Origin: Pelotalea chapellei
GTDB lineage: Bacteria > Desulfobacterota > Desulfuromonadia > Geobacterales > Pseudopelobacteraceae
Assembly: GCF_018531195.1 (NCBI RefSeq)
Contig: NZ_JAHDYS010000001.1
Coordinates: forward strand, 186,001 to 250,000
Direction: 5' to 3'
Length of the DNA stretch: 64,000 nucleotides
Part shown: positions 18,158 to 26,475 of the stretch, in pieces
Layout of the letters: each line of letters starts with the position of its first letter
How positions within the stretch are numbered: the stretch's first letter is position 1
The notes under the pieces: generated by a model
Seen by the model: only the letters and a program-made list of their open reading frames with translations
What the model was told of the DNA's origin: nothing
The model's database searches: none
Translations under genes and position numbers: made by a program

Positions 18158-19551
18158 AAGTTCCGGGTCTGGTAAAATTAAGCGATCTGTGGGACACCCT
18201 CCGTACAAGCTATTGGTTTGTCCCAACAATAATGGCAATTGCCTCGACAGCGCTTTATGCGGCCCTGCAGACCCTCGATACCAATCTCGATAAAAAACTC
18301 GTTTACAAACTCGGTTGGGTCTTCACCGGGGGACCGGATGGGGCGCGAGAAGTACTGGCAGTTGTTGCAGGGTCCATGATCACCATAGCTGGTGTCACCT
18401 TTTCGATTACCATTGTTGCTCTCACCCTCGCTTCTCAGCAGTTTGGTCCTTTCGTGCTCCGCAACTTCATGCGCGATACCGGCAACCAGGTTGTTCTCGG
18501 CACCTTCATCTCAACGTTCATCTTCTGCCTGCTCACCCTCAGGACGATTCGCGGCACAGACAGAACCACGTTCGTGCCTCATCTTTCCGTTTCCATGGCA
18601 TGTATTCTCGCAATGTGCAGCCTCGGGGTCCTGATCTATTTTATCCACCATGTTTCAGCCTTCATTCAGGCTTCCAATATGATTTTTGCCGTCAGCCAGG
18701 ATCTTGAGCAGGCGGTTGACCGGATTTTTCCCGAACGACTCGGCACAGTCAATGAGACCGAACCCGACACGCACTGGAATAAATTTGTTGAAAATGCGGA
18801 TAACGCACCTGTTCGCTCAGTGGAATACGGGTACATAAAAGCAGTGGACAATGATCTGCTGCTCCGTACGGCACAAGAGAATGGGCTTGTCGTTCAAATG
18901 CTGAAGAGGCCGGGCAAATTTGTGGGTAAAGGAGATGAAATTGCTTTTGTACAACCAGGTGGATCTGTCAATGAGGAGGTGGAAAGCGCAATTAACGAAT
19001 CTCTGTTGCTGGGGCCACAACGAACAACAACCCAGGATGTAGAGTTCGTCTTCAGCCAGATTGTCGAAGTAGCAGTCAGATCATTGTCTCCCGGAATCAA
19101 TGATCCCTTCACCGCAATAATCTGCATCGATCACCTCGGTCAGGGGCTTCGCCGCGTTGCCGACCGGTCCATACCTTCACCTTTTCGTTACGATAAAAAG
19201 GGTGCGCTTCGAGTGATAGCCTTTCCGGTGACCTTTTCAGAACTGGTAGATAGCTCTTTTGATCAGATTCGGCATTATGGCAGGTCGAACGCTGCGGTTC
19301 TGAACAGTCTTCTGGATACAATAGGAGCCGTCGCCAGTCATGTAGGCCGGGAGGAAGACCTGCAGGTTTTGCAGCATCATGCCGAGTTGATACTTAAAAC
19401 AGCCTCCAAGGGTTTGAAGGAAGAGGAGGCTTTTGCGGGAATCCGATCCAAATGTTTTGCAACGATAGAAAGCACTGGCGCAAAAGGATACTTCTGTTCG
19501 GCAGGTTTAAAAGAGGATTCAATCTTCACGGCTAAACAAGGAAAATCCTAA
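18154..19551 (+). CDS. DUF2254 family membrane protein
   Basis: 465 residues from the ATG at 18154, which overlaps the MscS stop. Four membrane segments near residues 18-38, 65-95, 110-130 and 145-170 are followed by a cytoplasmic region of nearly 300 residues. The family blocks are clear: AGSMITIAGVTFSITIVALT, SQQFGPFVLRNFMRDTGNQ, LGTFISTFIFCLLTLRTIR, and later RSLSPGINDPFTAIICIDHL. The function of DUF2254 is unknown. The direct coupling to MscS and the six-BON gene 25 bases downstream suggest a role in osmotic or ionic balance. A decayed copy of its last codons lies at 25868-25915. Confidence 0.88.
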   Translation: MKVPGLVKLSDLWDTLRTSYWFVPTIMAIASTALYAALQTLDTNLDKKLVYKLGWVFTGGPDGAREVLAVVAGSMITIAGVTFSITIVALTLASQQFGPFVLRNFMRDTGNQVVLGTFISTFIFCLLTLRTIRGTDRTTFVPHLSVSMACILAMCSLGVLIYFIHHVSAFIQASNMIFAVSQDLEQAVDRIFPERLGTVNETEPDTHWNKFVENADNAPVRSVEYGYIKAVDNDLLLRTAQENGLVVQMLKRPGKFVGKGDEIAFVQPGGSVNEEVESAINESLLLGPQRTTTQDVEFVFSQIVEVAVRSLSPGINDPFTAIICIDHLGQGLRRVADRSIPSPFRYDKKGALRVIAFPVTFSELVDSSFDQIRHYGRSNAAVLNSLLDTIGAVASHVGREEDLQVLQHHAELILKTASKGLKEEEAFAGIRSKCFATIESTGAKGYFCSAGLKEDSIFTAKQGKS

Positions 19552-19576
19552 TCGAATTCAGTAAAGGAGAAGCGCA

Positions 19577-21076
19577 ATGGCTGCTTTCCCAAAAACAAGT
19601 CTCATTCTGCTCGTGCTTTCCACCCTCCTGTTATCGAGCATGCTGAATACCCCCTGTTGCCTCTCTGCGGCTCAGGAACCTGCAGATCAGAGCTTAACGG
19701 ACGCTGTCGAAGACAAAATCGCAGTGGACCGGTTCGTGCCTTTGAGCCGAATCAATATCAAAACCCTTTCTGGCATAGTCACACTGACTGGAACGGTTAA
19801 CACTATTGTGGAAAAAGAGCGTGCCCTCCGTTTGGCCCAGACTGTCAGGGGGGTCAAGTCGGTGATCAATACTATCAGGGTTACACCAGTCCGGCGCACC
19901 GATGCAGAAATCCAGAACGATGTCAGTATGTTGATCAGTCGAAATCCCGCGCTTGCCGCACGACGTCTGACGGTGGAAACTAATAATGCCATCGTGGAAG
20001 TTTCCGGGGATGTTCAGTCGTGGCCGGAGCGGGATATTGCAATAAAACTTGCAAAATCGGTAAATGGCGTCAAGGAGGTCAGGGACAAGCTGATGATACG
20101 ATTCCCCGAATCTCGCTCTGACAAGGATATTATGTATGATGTAGTGGAGGCACTCAGATGGGATGCGCTGGTGGCCCGTGACAGGATCGCGGTGAATGTA
20201 GAGAATGGACGGGTGTCATTAAGCGGTTCGGTCGGCAGTGCCGCTGAAAAAGCAAGGGCATCGAATCTTGCCCGGGTAAGAGGTGTAAAGGACATCGATG
20301 CTGCCAAACTCGATGTGACGGTGCCCAAACCTGGCGATCAGCGTAAAGATGTCGTTGTAACTGATGAACAAATAAGAAAAGCCGTGGAAATGGCACTGCT
20401 TGTGGATCTTCGCACCAATCAATTCAGAGTAAGCGTCGAGGTCAAGGAACGGATCGTTATCTTGCGAGGTGTCGTAGAAACACTGGCCTCCAAAAGAGCA
20501 GCGGAAGAAGACAGCCGGAATACCTATGGTGTCAGGGCAGTTCAAAACCGGTTGAAAGTCAATCCGAATCAGGAAATCCAGGATGCCAGGATCGCAGATT
20601 ACATTCGAGATGCCTTGTCCAAAAATTCCAGGCTCGCCAGATATAAAATTGCCGTCGGCGTTGTGGGAGGCATTGCCTATCTGTCTGGAGCTGTTGACAA
20701 CCATTTTGAGAAAAACGAAGCCGAATTAATGGCATCCCACATAAGAGGTGTTGTTGATGTAAAAAACGGCCTCGTTGTTTTAGACACGACTCCCTATCTT
20801 TATGATCCTTATGTAGACAGTAATTATATTTATCTCTTAGGGGATCAAACATCACAAAAAGGTAACTGGAACAATGAAATACTTCTTCTTCAAAAAGTCA
20901 AAAAACAACTTCTCTGGAATCCATTTCTCGATGCAGACCAGATTAAAGTATCGGTTGACAAAGGAACAGTCACTCTCACTGGAACGGTAGATTCGAAATA
21001 TGCAAAAGAAGCAGCGGCAAAAGACGCATTGAATGGCGGTGCAACTCTCGTAATCAATAAACTGAAAATAGAATAA
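19577..21076 (+). CDS. periplasmic protein with six BON domains, twin of the 6186 gene
   Basis: 499 residues with the same layout as the protein at 6186-7679: signal peptide (about 1-34, ending CCLSAAQ), then six BON domains from LTDAVEDKIAVDRFVPLSRI to the last, VSVDKGTVTLTGTVDSKYAK. The spacer before domain six keeps the YDPYVD motif. Similarity runs end to end, so the two genes arose by duplication, here of the whole gene rather than of single domains. It starts 25 bases after the DUF2254 stop with AAAGGAGAAG, making a three-gene operon MscS-DUF2254-BON6. It probably acts in the periplasm as an envelope stabiliser; this is inferred from OsmY-type relatives. Confidence 0.88.
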   Translation: MAAFPKTSLILLVLSTLLLSSMLNTPCCLSAAQEPADQSLTDAVEDKIAVDRFVPLSRINIKTLSGIVTLTGTVNTIVEKERALRLAQTVRGVKSVINTIRVTPVRRTDAEIQNDVSMLISRNPALAARRLTVETNNAIVEVSGDVQSWPERDIAIKLAKSVNGVKEVRDKLMIRFPESRSDKDIMYDVVEALRWDALVARDRIAVNVENGRVSLSGSVGSAAEKARASNLARVRGVKDIDAAKLDVTVPKPGDQRKDVVVTDEQIRKAVEMALLVDLRTNQFRVSVEVKERIVILRGVVETLASKRAAEEDSRNTYGVRAVQNRLKVNPNQEIQDARIADYIRDALSKNSRLARYKIAVGVVGGIAYLSGAVDNHFEKNEAELMASHIRGVVDVKNGLVVLDTTPYLYDPYVDSNYIYLLGDQTSQKGNWNNEILLLQKVKKQLLWNPFLDADQIKVSVDKGTVTLTGTVDSKYAKEAAAKDALNGGATLVINKLKIE

Positions 21077-21255
21077 CAGGATTCAGAAGCAGCCAGGTTT
21101 TCTTTGGGGCGCACTAATGTTTTTTTACATCAGAAACTTTCGACGCGAAAGCCCCGCTTACCATATGCTCTCACTATTTCACAGGCCCAGCTCAAGCCAT
21201 AAAGGCTTCAAGGCTTGTAGGACTGCCGTCAATGTACCCGCTGCCCCGACCTATT

Positions 21256-22002
21256 TCATGGCCCGCGTGGTGGTAGGCCGTGATATTCCTGAAGCCTCTT
21301 TTCGAACTCCGCATCAATGGGGTCATCAGCGACATATTCAGGACTGCCCTGTACCTGCTCGCGGAAAAGATGTACCAGCAACGATCTGTCGCTCCAGCTG
21401 ATTTTGCGTATTTCCGATGGCGAAAAAAGAATTTTCCGGCCAGTGAGCCAACCTCCGGTTTCCACCACAACCAACGACACCTTCCAGTCCACTGTGTTGA
21501 TGATAATATCGTCTACACTGCCGATTTCGCCGTCCCTCCCCTCTATCGAATACCGGAGGATCTCTCGGCAGCTCCGCAGCAGCGGTTCACCGGGCGGAGG
21601 TTCCGTTGGCAGAGGAATCGCCGGATTAAGCGTAGGAGGGGAGACATATTCACCCGCCAACGGCCAGTACGGATAGAGTTGCAGCGACGGCCATCCATAG
21701 TAGTCCACCAGTTTCTCCTGCATCTGGAGAGAAACAGGTTTATCAGTATTGATGTCAGGGCTGTTTTTGATCTGTTCACGGGTCAGATCTACCGGAAGGT
21801 CACCTGTTTTCCAATCCGGTTTTTTAAGCACAGAGGGGAGAAGCAGAACTCTTCGCCCTGGCAGCCAGTTTCCGGTGTCAGCCACCATATATTGGATTTT
21901 CCAAGCCGCATCCTCGAAGAGCAGGTCCCATACATTCCCTATTTCTCCATCCACAGCCCGCAGAGTATTCCCCTTGATTGCGTTAAATCTATAGCGTGTC
22001 AT
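21256..22002 (-). CDS. double PRC-barrel domain protein
   Basis: 248 residues, no signal peptide. Two PRC-barrel units: residues about 3-75 (YRFNAIKGNTLRAVDGEIGN, then WLPGRRVLLLPSVL) and about 143-215 (EILRYSIEGRDGEIGSVDDI, then GGWLTGRKILFSP). Both keep the pattern DGEIG, then WK, then WLxGRxxLL. A Pro-rich bridge joins them. PRC barrels occur in photosynthetic reaction centre H subunits and the RimM ribosome factor; tandem forms near stress genes are common and uncharacterised. The start has AAAGGAGACGG upstream. It converges with the BON operon and diverges from the lipoprotein gene. Confidence 0.88.
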   Translation of the reverse strand: MTRYRFNAIKGNTLRAVDGEIGNVWDLLFEDAAWKIQYMVADTGNWLPGRRVLLLPSVLKKPDWKTGDLPVDLTREQIKNSPDINTDKPVSLQMQEKLVDYYGWPSLQLYPYWPLAGEYVSPPTLNPAIPLPTEPPPGEPLLRSCREILRYSIEGRDGEIGSVDDIIINTVDWKVSLVVVETGGWLTGRKILFSPSEIRKISWSDRSLLVHLFREQVQGSPEYVADDPIDAEFEKRLQEYHGLPPRGP

Positions 22003-22221
22003 TTCCGTCTCCTTTGTAAGAAGATGAATCTGTATCCACTCTTAAGTATCCCACATCACAGGATAACCACAAATTGCTCATAAACCCGGCCTGAAAACCA
22101 AATGACTGCGCACCATGCCGGCCTTGACTTCAATAACCGCTGATATAGGCTTTTAGTGTCTCGACACACAAATGCCGCAATGTCTCATAAACAGGTTGCA
22201 AGGTTGCAGATAGAGGTGAAA

Positions 22222-23367
22222 ATGGCTGTCAAAACTACAATCCTTGGTCTAAGGCTGGTACTTTCAATCTTGGCATTTTGTGTGTTGTCCGGTTGTTATA
22301 CGCCGCCACCCAGCAATGGTGTTTCCTTGCCGACAGTTCGTGATTTTCTGCTTGTGCACGCCAGTTTCAAGGATCAACCCACCGGAATTGCAGTTTCTTC
22401 CCAAGCCCGGCTTTTCGTCTCTTTTCCACAGTGGGGTAAAAGACCTCTTCACTCGGTTGTTGAAGTGTTGCCTGATGGCTCGCTTCGTCCATACCCCGAC
22501 CTTGCCTGGAACAGTGCTGGAAATCAGGTCGATTCTCAATCCGGCAAACATTTCATCTGCGTCCAGAGCGTTTTTGTTGATGACAGGGACAATCTATGGA
22601 TTCTGGACCCTGCATCTCCTTCTTTTAAAGGGGTGGTTAAGGGGGGAGCCAAACTCATCAAGGTCAACCTGGCCGGAGACAGGGTGGAACAGGTGATTCA
22701 TTTTGATACCCCCATCATCCGGCCGGAAAGTTACCTCAATGATGTGCGCATCGATACGATCAGGCAGTTAGCATACATAAGCGATTCAGGAACTGGAGCC
22801 ATTATAGTTACCGACCTTTCAGACGGTACCAGCAGGCGTATTCTCGATGGCCATCCTTCCACCAGGGCCGAAGCGGGATATGTTCCGGTGATTGACGGCC
22901 GCAACCTGCTGGGAGAAAATGGACAACCGCCACAAATTCATGCCGATGGTATCGCGCTCAGTCCTGATAACAATTATCTGTACTACCATGCCCTAACCGC
23001 TCGGAGCCTCTACCGGATCGAGACCGTTTATCTGAGAGATCCTATTCATACTCCGGAAGAGGTGTCCCGCAAGGTAGAAAAAGTTGCTGAAACCGGCTTG
23101 GTGGATGGCATGCTGATCGCCGAAAATGGCGACCTGTACCTGACACTTCCGGAGGAGAAGGCGATCAAGCGTCTCGGCAAAGACGGGAGACTGGCCACGA
23201 TCGTGAAGGATGAACGGCTCCAGTGGCCTGACAGCATGAGCATCTCTCCCGGCAACCTGCTCTATTTCACCGATTCACAGATCAACAAGATGCCGCGGTT
23301 CAACGAGGGCAACGACCGGCGGATTCTGCCGTACAAACTGTACAAAGTACTGTTGCCTCTGCTTTAA
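22222..23367 (+). CDS. major royal jelly/yellow-family lipoprotein
   Basis: 381 residues from the ATG at 22222, behind GAGGTGAAA; 22 extra codons upstream lack a ribosome site. A lipoprotein leader ends in the lipobox LSGC (Cys about residue 27), so the protein should be anchored in the outer or inner membrane facing the periplasm. The body is a six-bladed propeller of the MRJP/yellow type: QPTGIAVSSQARLFVSFPQW, FVDDRDNLWILDPASP, LNDVRIDTIRQLAYISDSGT, HADGIALSPDNNYLYYHALT, MLIAENGDLYLTLPEEKAIK. Bacterial members are mostly uncharacterised; insect relatives act on dopachrome or bind amines. The ligand is unknown here. Confidence 0.85.
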   Translation: MAVKTTILGLRLVLSILAFCVLSGCYTPPPSNGVSLPTVRDFLLVHASFKDQPTGIAVSSQARLFVSFPQWGKRPLHSVVEVLPDGSLRPYPDLAWNSAGNQVDSQSGKHFICVQSVFVDDRDNLWILDPASPSFKGVVKGGAKLIKVNLAGDRVEQVIHFDTPIIRPESYLNDVRIDTIRQLAYISDSGTGAIIVTDLSDGTSRRILDGHPSTRAEAGYVPVIDGRNLLGENGQPPQIHADGIALSPDNNYLYYHALTARSLYRIETVYLRDPIHTPEEVSRKVEKVAETGLVDGMLIAENGDLYLTLPEEKAIKRLGKDGRLATIVKDERLQWPDSMSISPGNLLYFTDSQINKMPRFNEGNDRRILPYKLYKVLLPLL

Positions 23368-23410
23368 AAGTATCTGCCGCGGGACCCAAATATATCGCAG
23401 GTGACTGATC

Positions 23411-23720
23411 ATGGGCGGAATACCGGACGGATGGGACTAAAACCCTTAATCATTGCAGCAGCGCGTACCAATAGTACTACTGGCGCTGGCAGGTTTTGCC
23501 ATTGCCGGATATCTTTCCCTGTTTCAGATGAATATCATTTCCAGCATATGGGAACCTTTATTCGGCAGCGGCAGTCGCAGAATTCTGACTTCATCCATAT
23601 CTCATCTGCTGCCGATACCTGATGCGGCACTGGGTGCCGCAGGCATCTGCTTGATGCGGTGACCGGCATTATCGGTGGCAGGAGCCGCTGGCGAACCATG
23701 CCGCGGATCGTTGATGTCTG
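23411..23720 (+). pseudogene. decayed copy of the VKOR/SPW membrane protein gene
   Basis: Read from 23411, the frame gives MGGIPDGWD, stop, NP, stop, SLQQRVPIVLLALAGFAIAG, which aligns residue by residue with the intact protein at 34055-35539 (MGPDTPPGW then SFNPSSWPQRW and on). It continues through YLSLFQMN, ILTSSISHLLPIPDAALGAA. A frame change near 23643 then restores HLLDAVTGIIGGRSRWRTMP, the counterpart of FLMGFMGSQARWRTMP. Only about 100 residues of the middle part remain, with two in-frame stops and one frameshift, and similarity ends near 23720. It is a dead remnant. The following bases up to 23934 hold nothing recognisable. Confidence 0.75.
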
Positions 23721-23934
23721 CATCGCCGATCATGGGTTTAACAAAAAACTTGGAGTGATCGTTGTGGTGTATGAACCAGAGGAACGAATGCTCAAATAGA
23801 TGAACTGCCCCCACCATTGTCAATTATGAATACCGGTCTTTGCAGACGCCATAGCTTGCTGCTCTTTAGATGAGTCCATAGTGTCACACCACCTTTCTCA
23901 ATGCGGGCACTGAGCCGCTCGATAACCCCTAGCG

Positions 23935-24492
23935 CTATTTTACTGTAGCACTGATAATCCCACGGAAATCGCCTTCCTTATAGCCCACAGCCTTGTCTTC
24001 CGGGTATAACGTGGCCAGTTCCTTGCGAACAACTTCGCTCATCGTCGTTGAATCACCGTGACATTTAAGACAGGTCTGTTCCATCATAATCACCTTGTAG
24101 AAACGACGGGTATTGTGTGGGAACACGGTAACGCCCTGGGGAAGTTTCTCACCGGCGCTGTGCGCAGCAGCCAAAACCCCCAGCAGCTGTAGCTCTGCTG
24201 CATCAGGAGAATTTTGAGGATTTCGCACCTGCAGTGAGGTGCGTTTGATCGTTACACCCAGCTCGTTCTCTATACGGTTTGAGATAGCCGGGGCATCTTT
24301 TGCGCAGACATCAATCGCACCAGCAGGACCATTTTTGTGCAGGCTTTCGGTCAGCTTTTTACGCATCTCATGGCCCAGTTGGCCGATCGCTTTAGCTGCG
24401 ACAGGCTGTTTTGAATTGTCCTCGGCAGCCCCTGATGCCACCGATGTCACCAGCAGCGTTACGGTAATAGCTAAAAGACTAGAATTTCTCAT
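23935..24492 (-). CDS. periplasmic single-heme Tll0287-like (DUF3365) protein
   Basis: 185 residues: a signal peptide (about 1-22, ending ASGAA) and a Tll0287-like/DUF3365 domain. The family pattern is visible: GAIDVCAKDAPAISNRI, then TSLQVRNPQNSPDAAE, then the heme site CLKCH near residue 140 (EQTCLKCHGDSTT), and the closing GYKEGDFRGIISATV. Such proteins bind one c-type heme in a PAS-like fold and are frequent in Geobacter as sensor modules or free periplasmic proteins; redox or ligand sensing is suspected. No kinase part is attached here. Start with GGAAGGAGATG upstream. Confidence 0.88.
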   Translation of the reverse strand: MRNSSLLAITVTLLVTSVASGAAEDNSKQPVAAKAIGQLGHEMRKKLTESLHKNGPAGAIDVCAKDAPAISNRIENELGVTIKRTSLQVRNPQNSPDAAELQLLGVLAAAHSAGEKLPQGVTVFPHNTRRFYKVIMMEQTCLKCHGDSTTMSEVVRKELATLYPEDKAVGYKEGDFRGIISATVK

Positions 24493-24721
24493 AGCACATC
24501 TCCTTCCTTTAAAGTGGCTAAGACAGATTCAACTCAAGCCTGGCATATCCGGCATGCTGGTGTATTTTATCGCTGTTTTCGATCGTCAATAACTCGGAGG
24601 TAATCATATCCACCACGGCAAATATCACCACAAAGCTGAAATACCTATTACTCCTAGTTCTCCAATCCCTGATTCTCTAACACTGTAAAACTCACTTTTA
24701 TACTGTACCTCCCATTTATAA

Positions 24722-24735
24722 TGTGCATATGCACA
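24722..24735. promoter_or_regulatory. 14-base perfect palindrome in the divergent spacer
   Basis: TGTGCATATGCACA is its own complement and lies in the AT-rich 360-base gap (24493-24852) between the heme protein gene and the small secreted protein at 24853, about 117 bases before the latter. Its size and place fit an operator for a dimeric regulator. The binding protein is unknown. No other gene is seen in the gap. Confidence 0.35.
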
Positions 24736-24852
24736 AAACAATATTAATATCCACAAATCCATTGAAGTGGGTGCGAAGTCTTTTGGCTGCTTTATACTGA
24801 AAAGGCCGGCTCGTACAAATACCAGGGTAAAACTGTAACAGGGGAGGAAACC

Positions 24853-25158
24853 ATGAAACGAATGTTCACAGCTGTAGTGATCTGCGCCGTCTTTGCCACC
24901 GTCTCCGTTTCCTACGGAAAATCATGGCGTTGGCAGGGGAATCAACAAAATACTTACGGATGGCAGCTGATGACCCCGGAAGAACGGACAGAACACCAGA
25001 ATAAATTGCGCAGCTTTAAAGATTTTGGTGCCTGCAAAGAGTATATAGATGAACATCACAAACAGATGGAAGAGCGGGCCAAAGAAAGAGGGATCACGCC
25101 ACCCGTGATGAAGAGGAATCCCTGCGAAACCATGAAATCCAAAAGCATGCTTAAATAA
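24853..25158 (+). CDS. small secreted protein of unknown function
   Basis: 101 residues: a signal peptide (about 1-22, AVFATVSVSYG) and a highly charged mature part with the pattern WQLMTPEERTEHQNKLRSFK, CKEYIDEHHKQMEERAKERG and a closing NPCETMK. Two Cys remain after processing. Similar short proteins with the MTPEER...CxxY...HHxxM pattern occur in many proteobacteria without known role; the Met/His content would suit metal binding, but that is a guess. A very good ribosome site (GGGGAGGAAACC) precedes the start. Confidence 0.75.
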   Translation: MKRMFTAVVICAVFATVSVSYGKSWRWQGNQQNTYGWQLMTPEERTEHQNKLRSFKDFGACKEYIDEHHKQMEERAKERGITPPVMKRNPCETMKSKSMLK

Positions 25159-25240
25159 GCGATGTATAATACATTTTCTTATTCAAGTGCCTCAGCTTTA
25201 GCCGGCACTGAGGCGCTTGACCTCCTTGAAAGGGATCAAG

Positions 25241-25606
25241 ATGGAGCCATCTGACCCACGCATATATCTGGCTGAAGAGAGGACATTTCTGGCCTGGATA
25301 AGGACCGGACTTGCCCTGATGGGTTTCGGATTTATCGTTGCCAGATTCGGGCTATTCCTCCGCGAAGAGCTGGCATATGGGAGACTTTTACCTGAACGGG
25401 CTGGCGTTTCTCTTCCACTGGGTATATGCCTGATCCTGTTGGGAATACTGGTTAATTCATGTGCAGCATTGCGTCATCATCGTCACATCCGAGCACTTGA
25501 TCGCGGTGAGTTCAGGTCCGCGTTCAGCTCCAGCTTTGCCTTTTTTATCGCAGGTGTGCTTGTCATTATTGGGCTGGGCATAGCTATATATCTGTCTCGT
25601 TTCTAG
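25241..25606 (+). CDS. DUF202 (YidH-like) inner-membrane protein
   Basis: 121 residues from the ATG at 25241, with AAAGGG eight bases before it; a TTG at 25217 is in frame but less likely. The DUF202 signature YLAEERTFLAWIRTGLALMG opens the protein, followed by three membrane helices at about 22-42, 57-77 and 98-118. Function is unknown; YidH/YidG of E. coli belong here. It follows the small secreted protein by 82 bases on the same strand. Confidence 0.88.
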   Translation: MEPSDPRIYLAEERTFLAWIRTGLALMGFGFIVARFGLFLREELAYGRLLPERAGVSLPLGICLILLGILVNSCAALRHHRHIRALDRGEFRSAFSSSFAFFIAGVLVIIGLGIAIYLSRF

Positions 25607-25617
25607 TCGAATAAAAC

Positions 25618-25650
25618 CCAGAACTTGCCACAGTCGATCGGCCTCATCGG
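25618..25650 (-). pseudogene. short fragment matching the response-regulator-like tail at 30601-30789
   Basis: On the minus strand this reads MRPIDCGKFW, close to LMKPIDYGKFWSDL encoded at 30601-30789; about 30 bases agree at most positions. KPxDxxxF is the usual end of a CheY-like receiver domain. The piece is too short to be a gene and looks like leftover sequence. It lies in the 310-base gap 25607-25916, which also holds the DUF2254 remnant. Confidence 0.3.
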
Positions 25651-25867
25651 CGATCCAGCTAATCGATGGGTGTCAGTGATGCCACCACGTTTTGTGAGAA
25701 CAATTCCCCGTTTTTATTGAAATGCGAGAAGGACTGACAAAGCATTTTCAAGTCTCTTCAGCCGGTACCTGGCTATTGATAATTATTTGAAAATTTGCTT
25801 TCCTAAAAGGTTGCAAGAAGAAGTGGCTTTTTGCAGGAGTGATAATCAGGTACTTATGAGGTGATAA

Positions 25868-25915
25868 AAGCACTGGGCCAAAGGAAACTTCTGTCCGGCA
25901 AATTTGAGAGAAAAA
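25868..25915 (+). pseudogene. remnant of a DUF2254 gene 3' end
   Basis: The bases from AAAGCACTGG onward match 19472-19516 (end of the intact DUF2254 gene) at most positions, allowing one gap. The reading KHWAKGNFCPANLREKI corresponds to STGAKGYFCSAGLKEDSI. Only the last codons survive and stops lie just upstream, so this is a dead fragment of a second copy. It abuts the end of the DUF1622 gene. Confidence 0.45.
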
Positions 25916-25916
25916 A

Positions 25917-26273
25917 TCAATTATTGCGGTTACACTGAGACCATGGCCATTTTCCAGTGATTTCTACTTCGAGGGTAAAACTGAGAAATGTCCTGATGAT
26001 CACAATTGCTGCCAATATGCCGACACTCGTAAATGTCGGTTCAATAGCAACGGTTCGTATGATATCGGCTGCCACAAGAAACTCAAGTCCCAACAAAATC
26101 GCACGGCTGAGCTGCCTTCGATATGCGGCATAAATATCTACCGACGAATCATCCTTGTAATGCCGGTTAGCCGCAATCACGGTGGAAAAGACCGCTCCCA
26201 GAGCAATCACCAGAATGCCGGAAACTTCAAGGGATAGTGATACGAATTTTATCAGCCAATCCACAACGTCCAT
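25917..26273 (-). CDS. DUF1622 family membrane protein
   Basis: 118 residues with three hydrophobic segments (about 12-35, 60-78, 82-100). The family blocks are present: an N-terminal helix ending IALGAVFSTVIA, the conserved YRRQLSRAILLGLEFLVAAD, IIRTVAIEPT, and the closing RTFLSFTLEVEITGKWPW. DUF1622 proteins are small bacterial membrane proteins of unknown function. The start at 26273 has GGAGAAGA upstream. An IS element has inserted about 200 bases upstream of its start. Confidence 0.88.
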   Translation of the reverse strand: MDVVDWLIKFVSLSLEVSGILVIALGAVFSTVIAANRHYKDDSSVDIYAAYRRQLSRAILLGLEFLVAADIIRTVAIEPTFTSVGILAAIVIIRTFLSFTLEVEITGKWPWSQCNRNN

Positions 26274-26475
26274 TCAAATCTTCTCCGGTTCACGTTTTTA
26301 TCGTACCTGGCACCAATCGCCCGTTCATGCAGGGCATTGTAGATCCTCGTCACATCCCCACAGAGACAGGAATGTAGCCCGAACCTGGAGCGCATCCTGA
26401 TCAAGCATGGGCGCGGCAAGGGTCACCGCGTCCATCCAGATTGATAAACTGTCACAACGGACGGTTTATTGAACG

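Noticed and set aside
26300-26470. Short plus-strand reading ending HGRGKGHRVHPD left of the IS element
   Set aside because: Too short, no start and no family; it may be the end of a lost gene but this cannot be supported.
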